A stretch of DNA of 25,674 nucleotides. Source: DASPFV01 sp035620975 (GTDB lineage: Bacteria > Acidobacteriota > Vicinamibacteria > Vicinamibacterales > 2-12-FULL-66-21). The notes under the pieces are model-generated. The model ran no database searches and was not told the DNA's origin. It was given only the letters and a program-made list of their open reading frames with translations. Made by a program: the position numbers and the translations under genes. This document shows, one piece after another, positions 1 through 6,493 of the stretch (positions are counted from its first letter, which is position 1; each line of letters opens with the position of its first letter). The DNA is taken from positions 1 through 25,674 of the forward strand of contig DASPFV010000150.1 of the NCBI GenBank assembly GCA_035620975.1, in the 5' to 3' direction.

Positions 1-73
1 CGATAATTGGCCCTCCGAAGGCCAGGGCTTCCTCGAGCAGCGGCGGGCGTGGCGCAGGCTGTCGACTGGCCAT
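1..73 (-). CDS. Start of a truncated gene, possibly the MlaF-like ABC ATPase
   Basis: An ATG at 73-71 overlaps the TGA stop (75-73) of the upstream MlaE-type permease as TGATG, a typical translationally coupled junction. The frame stays open to the window edge and encodes 24 residues ending in ALAFGGPII. An aromatic-glycine stretch of this kind is common just before the Walker A region of ABC ATPases. MlaE permeases are usually encoded beside their ATPase MlaF, which supports the guess. No catalytic motif lies inside the window, so the identity is inferred from position only. The sequence beyond base 1 would settle it. Confidence 0.45.
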   Translation of the reverse strand, partial: MASRQPAPRPPLLEEALAFGGPII

Positions 74-846
74 CAGTACATGAGGACGATCAGGAGCTGC
101 GTCACGAAGTAGTCCACCGCGATGACGGCGACCGAGCTGGCCACGACGGCATTCGTGGTCGCCCGCCCGACACCCTGAGTCCCGCCCCGCGCCCGCAGCC
201 CCACGTGGCAGCCGATGCTCACGATGGTGAACCCGAGGAAGAATGGCTTGATGATCCCCATCCAGACGTCCTGCATGAAGAGACCCTGGACGACGGCATT
301 CCAGTAGACCGAGGAGGCAACCCGCAGCAGGTTGGTCGTGACGATCCAGCCGCCCACCATCCCGACGCCGCAGGAAATCACGGTCAGGAGGGGCACCATG
401 ATGAGCCCGGCGAGGATCCGGGGTACGACCAGCTTCCGGACGGGATCCGTCCCGAGCGCGCGCAGCGCCGCGATCTGGTCCGTCACCATCATCGATCCCA
501 GCTCGGCGGCGATGCCGGACCCCACGCGCCCGGCGACCATGAGCCCGGTCAGCACCGGGCCGAGCTCCTTCACCATCGAGGCGCTGACGAGGCGGCCCAC
601 CATCGAGCGGGCGCCGAACTGGTCGAGGGTCATGCCGGACTGCAGCGCGAGCACCATGCCCGTGAAGAGCCCGGTGAGAAGCACCACGGTGAGCGACCCG
701 ACGCCGATGGCCTCGAACTGCTCGATCACGTCCCGGTAGTAGAACGGCCGCGTGGTGAGGCCCCGGCCGAACCTGCCGATCAGGATGACGTACTCCTGGA
801 CCTCGAGCAGCGCCGACTTGAGCCACTCCTGGAAGCGGCCCGCCAC
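73..846 (-). CDS. mlaE: MlaE-type ABC transporter permease
   Basis: This 257-residue integral membrane protein matches the usual length of MlaE/YrbE permeases (about 260). These form the inner-membrane core of lipid transporters that move phospholipids between inner and outer membrane with an MlaF ATPase and MlaD-type substrate-binding proteins. Visible family features are an amphipathic N-terminus (residues 1-25), about five hydrophobic segments, and the conserved central block ELGPVLTGLMVAGRVGSGIA followed by AELGSMMVTDQIAALRALGT (about 94-133). The start is GTG at 846, one base after the uvrB stop (TGACGTG), with a GGGGAG Shine-Dalgarno-like stretch inside the uvrB end. It is therefore probably translated from the uvrB message. 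The next gene overlaps by TGATG. The family call is firm; the exact substrate is not known. Confidence 0.92.
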   Translation of the reverse strand: MAGRFQEWLKSALLEVQEYVILIGRFGRGLTTRPFYYRDVIEQFEAIGVGSLTVVLLTGLFTGMVLALQSGMTLDQFGARSMVGRLVSASMVKELGPVLTGLMVAGRVGSGIAAELGSMMVTDQIAALRALGTDPVRKLVVPRILAGLIMVPLLTVISCGVGMVGGWIVTTNLLRVASSVYWNAVVQGLFMQDVWMGIIKPFFLGFTIVSIGCHVGLRARGGTQGVGRATTNAVVASSVAVIAVDYFVTQLLIVLMY

Positions 847-847
847 G

Positions 848-2854
848 TCAGCGACGGCTCCCCGCGAGCCCGAGCTCGCGCGTGCGCAGCTGCTTGATGC
901 GATCCCGCAGCCCCGCCGCCTTCTCGAACTCGAGGTTGGCGGCAGCCGCCTTCATCTGCGCCTGCAGGCCCGCGATGTGGGCGTCGAGCTCCGCCTGCGT
1001 CCGGAACGGCTGGTCCTCCGGCGCGACGGTCACGTAATCGCGCTCGTAGACGCTCGTCAGCACCTCGTCGATGCTCTTCACGATGGAGGCCGGCGTGATT
1101 CCGTGCTCGCGGTTGTAGGCCTCCTGGATGGCGCGCCGCCGCTCGGTCTCGCCGATGGCGTGGCGCATCGAATCGGTGATCGTATCCGCGTACATGATGG
1201 CCCGGCCGTTGATGTTGCGCGCCGCGCGGCCGACGGTCTGGATGAGCGAGCCCCCTGACCGGAGGAAGCCCTCCTTGTCGGCGTCGAGGATGGCGACGAG
1301 CGACACCTCGGGCAGGTCCAATCCCTCGCGGAGCAGGTTGATGCCGATGAGCACGTCGAACTCCCCGCGCCTCAGATCGCGCAGGATCTGGATGCGCTCC
1401 AGCGTGTCGATATCCGAGTGCAGGTAGCGGACCTTCACGGCCAGCTCCTGATAGTACTGGGTCAGATCCTCCGCCATGCGCTTTGTCAGCGTCGTGACCA
1501 GCACCCGCTCGTGTCGGCCGGCGCGCAAGCGGATCTCCGCCAGCAGGTCGTCGACCTGGCCCTTCACCGGCCGGATTTCGATCTCGGGATCCAGCAGCCC
1601 CGTGGGCCGGATGATCTGCTCGACGACGACCCCGCCGGACCGGTGCAGCTCGTACGGCCCGGGCGTGGCCGACACGAACAGGAGCTGCCCCACCCGGTGC
1701 TCCCACTCCTCGAAGTTGAGGGGCCGGTTGTCGAGCGCCGACGGCAGACGGAACCCGTAGGCCACCAGCACTTCCTTCCGCGACCGATCCCCGTGGTACA
1801 TCCCGCGGATCTGCGGCACGGTCTGGTGGCTCTCGTCCACGATGGTCAGCGCGTCGGGGGGCAGGTAGTCGAGCAGCGTCGGCGGCGGCTCACCGGGGGC
1901 GCGCCCCGTGAGGTGCCGGGCGTAGTTTTCGATCCCGTGGCAGTATCCAATCTCCTTGATCATCTCGAGATCGAACATCGTCCGCTGGTGGAGCCGGTGC
2001 GCCTCGAGGACCTTGCCCTCCGACTCGAGCTGCCCGCGATACCACGCCAGCTCTTCCTTGATTGTCTCGACGGCGCGCTTCGTCCGGTCCCGCGAGGTCA
2101 CGAAGTGGGTCTTTGGATAAATCGCCACCTTGTCGCACCGGCGGATCGTTTTGGCCGTCAGCGGGTCGAACAGCACGAGCTCGTCGACCTCGTCGCCAAA
2201 CAGCTCGATCCGGACCGCCTGATCCTCGTAGGAGGGATAGACCTCGACGATGTCGCCGCGGACGCGGAAGACGCCGCGGGTGAACTCGTAGTCGTTCCGC
2301 TCGTACTGGATCTCCACGAGCTTCCGCAGGATCTGCTCGCGGTCGATGCGCTGCCCCCGCTCGAGCGGCAGCATCATCCCGTAGTAGGCCTCGGGCGATC
2401 CGAGGCCGTAGATGCAGGACACGCTCGCGACGATGATGACGTCCCGGCGCTCGAAGAGCGACCGGGTAGCCGAGAGGCGCATGCGGTCGATCTCGTCGTT
2501 GATGGTCGCTTCCTTCTCGATGTACGAGTCGGTGCTGGGCACGTACGCTTCGGGCTGGTAGTAGTCGTAGTAGCTGACGAAATACTCGACGGCGTTCTCG
2601 GGGAAGAAGCGGCGGAACTCCTGATAGAGCTGCGCAGCGAGGGTCTTGTTGTGGGCCATGACGAGCGTCGGCCGGTTGACCCGCGCGATGCAGTGCGCCA
2701 TCGTGAAGGTCTTCCCCGATCCGGTGACCCCGAGGAGGACCTGCGCCGCGTCGCGGCGGTCGAGCCCTTCGACGATCTCGTCGATCGCGCGGCGCTGGTC
2801 GCCCCGCAGCTCGAAATCCGTCACCAGACGGAAGCGGTCGTATCTGGAAGACAT
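848..2854 (-). CDS. uvrB: UvrB, excinuclease ABC subunit B
   Basis: UvrB is the damage-verifying helicase-like subunit of nucleotide excision repair. It is loaded by UvrA and recruits UvrC for incision. From the ATG at 2854 the protein has 668 residues, a normal length. In order: N-terminal FRLVTDFELRGDQ; Walker A GVTGSGKT at 42-49; the beta-hairpin that clamps DNA, with YYDYYQPEAY at about 96-105; the DESH box at 340-343; FVSATPG; motif VI GRAARNINGRA; and a C-terminal UVR motif (about 622-664), which binds UvrC. An in-frame GTG at 2866 would add four residues; neither start has a clear Shine-Dalgarno, and ATG gives the usual N-terminus. The gene runs directly into the MlaE-type permease with one base between. 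That pairing is unusual functionally and probably reflects cotranscription only. Confidence 0.98.
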   Translation of the reverse strand: MSSRYDRFRLVTDFELRGDQRRAIDEIVEGLDRRDAAQVLLGVTGSGKTFTMAHCIARVNRPTLVMAHNKTLAAQLYQEFRRFFPENAVEYFVSYYDYYQPEAYVPSTDSYIEKEATINDEIDRMRLSATRSLFERRDVIIVASVSCIYGLGSPEAYYGMMLPLERGQRIDREQILRKLVEIQYERNDYEFTRGVFRVRGDIVEVYPSYEDQAVRIELFGDEVDELVLFDPLTAKTIRRCDKVAIYPKTHFVTSRDRTKRAVETIKEELAWYRGQLESEGKVLEAHRLHQRTMFDLEMIKEIGYCHGIENYARHLTGRAPGEPPPTLLDYLPPDALTIVDESHQTVPQIRGMYHGDRSRKEVLVAYGFRLPSALDNRPLNFEEWEHRVGQLLFVSATPGPYELHRSGGVVVEQIIRPTGLLDPEIEIRPVKGQVDDLLAEIRLRAGRHERVLVTTLTKRMAEDLTQYYQELAVKVRYLHSDIDTLERIQILRDLRRGEFDVLIGINLLREGLDLPEVSLVAILDADKEGFLRSGGSLIQTVGRAARNINGRAIMYADTITDSMRHAIGETERRRAIQEAYNREHGITPASIVKSIDEVLTSVYERDYVTVAPEDQPFRTQAELDAHIAGLQAQMKAAAANLEFEKAAGLRDRIKQLRTRELGLAGSRR

Positions 2855-2905
2855 GGCGCTCGGCACGCCCGCGGCCGCGGACGTTTAACCGCCGATCGTA
2901 CCATG

Positions 2906-2976
2906 CCACGGACCCACACGGAAGGGGCCACGGACGAACACGGCTCCACACGGAAGGCGGCCACCGACGAGCACGG
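2906..2976 (+). repeat. CACGGA-type repeat cluster A
   Basis: Degenerate copies of a CACGGA(A/C)GAACACGG core lie in a row, including CCACGGACGAACACGG at 2928-2943, CCACACGGAAGG twice and GAGCACGG. It is the same family as the clusters at 3875-3949, 9655-9774, 17427-17484 and 17615-17734. This cluster is more decayed than the 9.7 kb array. Orientation is forward, opposite to the cluster at 3875-3949 on the other side of the glyoxalase gene. Confidence 0.75.
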
Positions 2977-3136
2977 CGAGGGGGCGTTCCAAACGCTCGC
3001 CGCGGAGCAGCAAGCACTGCCCGCCGCAAATGCGGCGCATCTCGCGCCGGTCTCGAGCATGCTCGGCTTTGTGTGCCAAGTGCGTCCGGCCGTCCGTCAT
3101 CTTCGTAATCTTCGCGTCGGGATCCTCATTTCAGGT

Positions 3137-3170
3137 AGGGGGTCAGTTTTCAAAACGGCCGACGTTGACA
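3137..3170. mobile_element. Possible relic of an insertion-sequence terminus
   Basis: The sequence GGGGTCAGTTTTCAAAAC followed by GTTGACA at 3164-3170 resembles, read on the minus strand, a terminus beginning TGTCAAC and ending in GTTTTGAAAACTGACCCC. Ends of this general form are, from memory, found on some IS21-like elements. No transposase frame and no second end are visible nearby, so if this is an IS relic only one terminus remains. It lies in AT-richer DNA just upstream of a glyoxalase-fold gene. The family assignment rests on resemblance alone. Confidence 0.35.
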
Positions 3171-3221
3171 CAATGGCGCACGGTGTAAGATGGCGGGCCG
3201 AGCCTTCCCGAACGAGCAAAA

Positions 3222-3314
3222 ATGAAACCGAAGAGCATCGACACCACGCCGCCGCGGCTGAAAAGTCCCACCGGTGGTCAACGAAGGTTGTTTCTAGGAC
3301 GGGCATCGCGATGA
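3222..3314 (+). CDS. Candidate 30-residue upstream ORF overlapping the glyoxalase start
   Basis: An ATG at 3222 opens a 30-codon frame whose TGA stop (3312-3314) overlaps the ATG (3311) of the glyoxalase-fold gene as ATGA, the classic coupling geometry. The peptide begins MKPKSIDTTPP and is rich in Lys, Arg and Pro. It has no hydrophobic segment and no recognisable domain. There is no good Shine-Dalgarno before it. It could be a leader peptide, the remnant end of a lost upstream gene, or chance. The overlap is the only argument in its favour. Confidence 0.25.
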   Translation: MKPKSIDTTPPRLKSPTGGQRRLFLGRASR

Positions 3315-3718
3315 AGCCGCGAGTGACCTCTCTCGCGCCGCAGTTCCTTGTCGATGACCTTGAACGCTCGATCGCATACTACAAAAAGCTCGGTTTTACG
3401 TTCGGCGAACCATGGGACGGTTTTTACGCCATCGGCGAGTTGAACGGACTGGAACTCCACCTAAAGGAAGCACCCCACAACCAGGCGGAGCGTCGCTGGC
3501 GGCGCGACTGTGAGCATCTTGACGCCTCGGCCGGCGTCGACGGCATCGAAGCATTTTACGAACAGTGCGTCGCCAACGGCGTCACGATCATCAAGGCGCT
3601 TGCTGGGACGGCCTGGGGGACGAAGGACTTCTATATCGAGGACCCCGACGGCTACATCATCTCCTTCGGCGGCAGCCCAGCGGCCGGGCCGTTGGAATCA
3701 CGCAGGGAGTCAAGCTGA
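3311..3718 (+). CDS. Glyoxalase/bleomycin-resistance-fold (VOC superfamily) protein
   Basis: A 135-residue single-domain protein of the vicinal oxygen chelate superfamily, the fold of glyoxalase I, bleomycin-binding proteins and extradiol dioxygenases. The N-terminal LAPQFLVDDLERSIAYYKKL is the typical beta-alpha start of a VOC module. GLELHLKEAP follows in the first half, and FYIEDPDGYIISFGG is the standard C-terminal signature. The usual glutamate metal ligand after DPDGY is replaced (IISF), so a bleomycin-resistance-type binding protein is as likely as a metalloenzyme. The ATG at 3311 is preceded by AGGACGGG. An open frame continues upstream, but conservation begins at MKPRV. Base composition looks less GC-rich than the neighbours, which suggests acquisition. 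The substrate cannot be inferred. Confidence 0.85.
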   Translation: MKPRVTSLAPQFLVDDLERSIAYYKKLGFTFGEPWDGFYAIGELNGLELHLKEAPHNQAERRWRRDCEHLDASAGVDGIEAFYEQCVANGVTIIKALAGTAWGTKDFYIEDPDGYIISFGGSPAAGPLESRRESS

Positions 3719-3960
3719 CCGACCACCATGGCTCAGCGTTTCACTGCGGGCTGCTCTGGCCCCCTGACCATCTTGGGAAATGCGGTTCAGCCCTTCGGGT
3801 CGAGGCACAACGGGTCAGGATGATCTCTCCGCTGGCCCAGTGCCCTGCCCAGTCGTAATCCGCACGCCTGCTCTGTCCGTGTCTCGTCCGTGTTCTTCCG
3901 TGGCGTGGTGTGGCGTGGTGTCCGTGTCTCGTCCGTGTTCTTCCGTGGCCTGGCGCGGGG
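3719..3960. other. Intergenic region between convergent glyoxalase and VWA genes
   Basis: About 240 bases hold no gene. The first 150 show nothing I recognise; there is no clear terminator hairpin with a T-tract. The last 85 bases contain repeat cluster B and end at the stop codon of the VWA gene. Confidence 0.6.
3875..3949 (-). repeat. CACGGA-type repeat cluster B (reverse orientation)
   Basis: Two near-identical 30-base copies containing CGTCCGTGTTCTTCCGTGGC occupy 3875-3904 and 3920-3949, 45 bases apart and separated by a GTGGTGTGGCGTGG stretch. Read on the minus strand the core is CCACGGAAGAACACGGACG, the same family as the 9.7 kb array. The array ends about ten bases past the VWA stop codon. 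Relative to cluster A the orientation is inverted, with the glyoxalase gene between the two. Confidence 0.85.
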
Positions 3961-4881
3961 TCAGTGGCCCCCTTCGCGATACGGCGCGAAGTAGCCGGCC
4001 CGCGTCCGCAGCTTCGCCTGGCGCAGCTCGGGCCGCTTGAGGCGGATCTTGACGTCGCGCCACGATCCGTCGAAGCGCGTGTCCGACGAGATGTAGCCGA
4101 GGCTGTACCGCGCGCTGATCTCCCGCTGGATCGACTCGTAAATCCTGTCGAGCTCCTTGACGCTCGTCGGGAAGAACGCCTGTCCGCCCGTGGCGCCCGC
4201 GATGCGCTGCAGCTGCATCCGGGCCTCGTTCTTCGCCGAACTGGAATAGCGCTCCAGGTAGCCGATGGCGTAGAGCGTGACGTCCGACGCCTTCAGGAGG
4301 TCGAGCAGATCCGAATAGGTCAGCGAGCTGCGCGTATCCCCGCCGTCGGTGTACACCAGCAGGATCTTCTGTCCCAGCTGCGAGGCGGCGCCGTTCAAGT
4401 ACACGCCCAGCGCGTCGTAGAAGGCCGTCCAGCCGTCCGGCTTCCGCATCCGGATGCGCTCGATCAGCCGCGCGTACTCGCCCGACGAGTACCGCGCGAC
4501 GCGCACTTCCGTGTCGAAGTCGACGAGCGTGACGTCCACGGCCGTCGTGTTGGCGTTGAGGAACTTGACGACCGCCGAGCGGACGACGTGGATGTCCTTC
4601 TCCATGCTCCCGCTCGTGTCGAGCGCCAGGCCGAGGTGCAGCGGCAATGCACCGGCCTGGGGCCCGTCGTCACCCGCCGTGAAATAGCGGACCGCCTGCG
4701 CCTTGCCTTCCTCGAGGACCTCGAAGTCCTCGACCGAGAGGCCGGTCACGGGCGTGCCCTGCTTGTCAGTGACGACCACGGCGAAGTGGACGAGATCCAC
4801 GCCGGCGCGAAACGGCTGCTGCGCAGCTGGCGCCGCGACGGCGATCACCGCGGCCACGGAAAGCAGCATCGCTGAGCGCAT
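3961..4881 (-). CDS. Secreted VWA-domain protein (VWFA-related acidobacterial type)
   Basis: The protein has 306 residues from the ATG at 4881. A signal peptide (MRSAMLLSVAAVIAVAAPAA, cleavage near residue 20) is followed by a short beta-rich segment with VVVTDKQGTPVTGLSVEDFE, then a von Willebrand A domain. The metal-ion-dependent adhesion site is intact: DTSGS at 88-92, Thr152 in DGWTAF, and Asp179 in YTDGGD. The arrangement matches the 'VWFA-related acidobacterial domain' family, abundant in Acidobacteriota and mostly of unknown function. An exported metal-dependent binding role is inferred from the fold. A GTG nine codons upstream is possible, but the ATG gives a cleaner signal peptide and lies close to a G-rich run. 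No MoxR ATPase or partner gene is adjacent. The gene is divergent from the DHH phosphoesterase gene. Confidence 0.9.
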   Translation of the reverse strand: MRSAMLLSVAAVIAVAAPAAQQPFRAGVDLVHFAVVVTDKQGTPVTGLSVEDFEVLEEGKAQAVRYFTAGDDGPQAGALPLHLGLALDTSGSMEKDIHVVRSAVVKFLNANTTAVDVTLVDFDTEVRVARYSSGEYARLIERIRMRKPDGWTAFYDALGVYLNGAASQLGQKILLVYTDGGDTRSSLTYSDLLDLLKASDVTLYAIGYLERYSSSAKNEARMQLQRIAGATGGQAFFPTSVKELDRIYESIQREISARYSLGYISSDTRFDGSWRDVKIRLKRPELRQAKLRTRAGYFAPYREGGH

Positions 4882-4999
4882 AGGCCCCCCCGGATTCCGG
4901 CACGACACGGCCGGCGTCGCATCGGGTCATGATACGCGGATCGGCGCCTGCGGGTACCCCCGTGGCGGGCCCGGCGCAGCCGCCACGCCGCTTCCGTCG

Positions 5000-5005
5000 T
5001 ATAAT
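5000..5005 (+). promoter_or_regulatory. Perfect -10 box (TATAAT) for the DHH phosphoesterase gene
   Basis: TATAAT at 5000-5005 stands out in GC-rich surroundings. Transcription would begin near 5012, giving a leader of about 54 bases to the GTG at 5066. No recognisable -35 lies 16-18 bases upstream. The position argues against the in-frame ATG at 5009, which would lie before the transcription start. Confidence 0.5.
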
Positions 5006-5065
5006 GGGATGTTTCGGCCATGGAAAGCCTGCGGACTGCGGGATCCGGCGAAAGGCTCGACTGAC

Positions 5066-6493
5066 GTGCGCGTCTTCGCCTTCTGTCAGGACGAGCTCCT
5101 GATTCGCTCCCTGCAGGACGTGCTGCTGCCCAGCTTCGACGTGGACTTCCTCGTGGAGAGCGCCCCGCTGGCGCGCAAGCTCCACGACGCCGGCCTGCCG
5201 GTCATCACCGGCGACCCCCGCCGCGTCGATACGTACCTGAAGGCCGATATCTCCCCGAGCACCTGCTTCATCCTCGAAGACAACGGACGGCGGACGCTGC
5301 GCAAGGTCCTGTCGGCCATTCGCGACGCCGGCGGCACGCTGATCTATGTCGTCCACACGGGCCGGCGGCCTGCGCGCGCCTCGGAGGCCGCGCGCGCGGC
5401 CATGCCCGACGTGCTCCACATGGACCTCGCCGAGCTCATCCGCCCGACGCTCGTCCCCGAGCTGAGCCGCTCGATGACGCGCGCGCGCGTCCAGCAGTAC
5501 CAGCGGTACTTCGCCGACGCGGATCGCGTGCTGATCCTGCTCCACAACGATCCGGATCCCGACGCGCTGGCGAGCGGCCTGGCGCTGCGGAACCTGCTTC
5601 GCCGCACCAAGACCACGGCTATCATCGGCGCCATGCAGGGGGTCACCCGGCCCGAGAACCTGCGCATGGCCAACATGCTCGACATCCACGTCGAGCAGAT
5701 CACGCCGGCGTCCTTCGAGGAGTTCGAGCGAATCGCCACTGTCGACGTGCAGCCCCACTACTTCGGCGGCCTGCTGTCCCGGGCCGACCTCGTGATCGAC
5801 CATCACCCCGAGCAGCCCGGCTACAGCGCCGTCTTCAAGGACATCCGCGCGGACTACGGATCCACCTCGACGATCCTGACCGAGCATCTCCGGGCCGTGG
5901 ACGTGAACATCTCGGAGCGCACGGCGACCGCCATGCTTTACGCGATCAAATCGGACACGCTCTTCTTCGCGCGGCACACCAACCGGGTGGATCTCGAAGC
6001 GTTCACGTTCCTGTACCCGCTCGCCGACGCGGCGCTCATCCGCAAGATGGAAGGAGCGGAAATCACGCTCGAACGGCTCGACTACGTGACCCGGGCCAGC
6101 CAGGGCGGGATCCTGCGGGAGCAGGTGTTCAGCGCCTTCATCGGCGAGGCCCCACGGGAGGACTTCATCCCCTACACGGCCGACTTCTTCCTGCAGCTCG
6201 AGGCCGTGAAGTGGACGATCGTGGCCGGAGTGGTGGGAGGATCGCTCATCGTGAGCGTCCGCAACCTCGGCTACTCGCGCAACGCCGGGGAGTTCGTCAG
6301 GCGGTGGTTCGGCGACATCGGCAGCGCCGGGGGCCACCGCTCGATGGCCAAGGCCGTCGTCCCGATGGAGAAATTCCGCGAGAAGTTCGGGGACCTGTCA
6401 GGGCCGGCGATTACGGCGCGGATCGCGGAGATCGCCGGGCAGTTCCTCCACGAGCCGGCGGCCGAGAAGCGGCGCGACTACGCCAAGGCCTGA
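5066..6493 (+). CDS. Rossmann/RCK_N-like domain fused to DHH-DHHA1 phosphoesterase
   Basis: The protein has 475 residues. Residues 1-125 look like a TrkA-N/RCK_N (Rossmann) domain, but the glycine-rich loop is not evident. Residues 150-300 form a DHH domain: HNDPDPDALAS at 160-170, Asp227 in TVDVQP, DHH at 245-247, YGSTS at 264-268 and Asp297. The C-terminal DHHA1 domain carries AGGHR at 421-425. DHH-DHHA1 enzymes are Mn-dependent phosphodiesterases acting on pAp, nanoRNA or cyclic di-AMP. RCK domains regulate K+ transport, so the fusion suggests a nucleotide-sensing phosphodiesterase, but the substrate is inferred. The GTG start is preceded by GAAAGG at a 10-base spacing. The 3' end overlaps the convergent PLP-enzyme gene by 16 bases. 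Confidence 0.88.
   Translation: MRVFAFCQDELLIRSLQDVLLPSFDVDFLVESAPLARKLHDAGLPVITGDPRRVDTYLKADISPSTCFILEDNGRRTLRKVLSAIRDAGGTLIYVVHTGRRPARASEAARAAMPDVLHMDLAELIRPTLVPELSRSMTRARVQQYQRYFADADRVLILLHNDPDPDALASGLALRNLLRRTKTTAIIGAMQGVTRPENLRMANMLDIHVEQITPASFEEFERIATVDVQPHYFGGLLSRADLVIDHHPEQPGYSAVFKDIRADYGSTSTILTEHLRAVDVNISERTATAMLYAIKSDTLFFARHTNRVDLEAFTFLYPLADAALIRKMEGAEITLERLDYVTRASQGGILREQVFSAFIGEAPREDFIPYTADFFLQLEAVKWTIVAGVVGGSLIVSVRNLGYSRNAGEFVRRWFGDIGSAGGHRSMAKAVVPMEKFREKFGDLSGPAITARIAEIAGQFLHEPAAEKRRDYAKA

Larger units (their letters stand above)
2855..3310. other. Gene-poor, lower-GC interval upstream of uvrB and the glyoxalase gene
   Basis: About 450 bases hold no convincing gene except a 30-codon candidate at 3222-3314. 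From left to right there is a CACGGA-type repeat cluster (2906-2976), a stretch of unclear origin (2985-3130), a sequence resembling an insertion-sequence terminus (3137-3170), and the short open frame. The uvrB promoter must lie near 2880-2930. The only candidate I can point to on the minus strand is a TACGAT -10 near 2895 with TTCCGT 17 bases upstream, and this is weak. AT content rises visibly from about 3120 onward. Confidence 0.6.

Noticed and set aside
1418..3310. Long N-terminal extension of the glyoxalase gene running back through uvrB
   Set aside because: It is antisense to uvrB. Homology to the VOC family begins only at the ATG at 3311.
5009..5065. Alternative ATG start at 5009 for the DHH phosphoesterase
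   Set aside because: It lies only four bases after a perfect TATAAT, so it would precede the likely transcription start. The GTG at 5066 has a Shine-Dalgarno and begins the domain.
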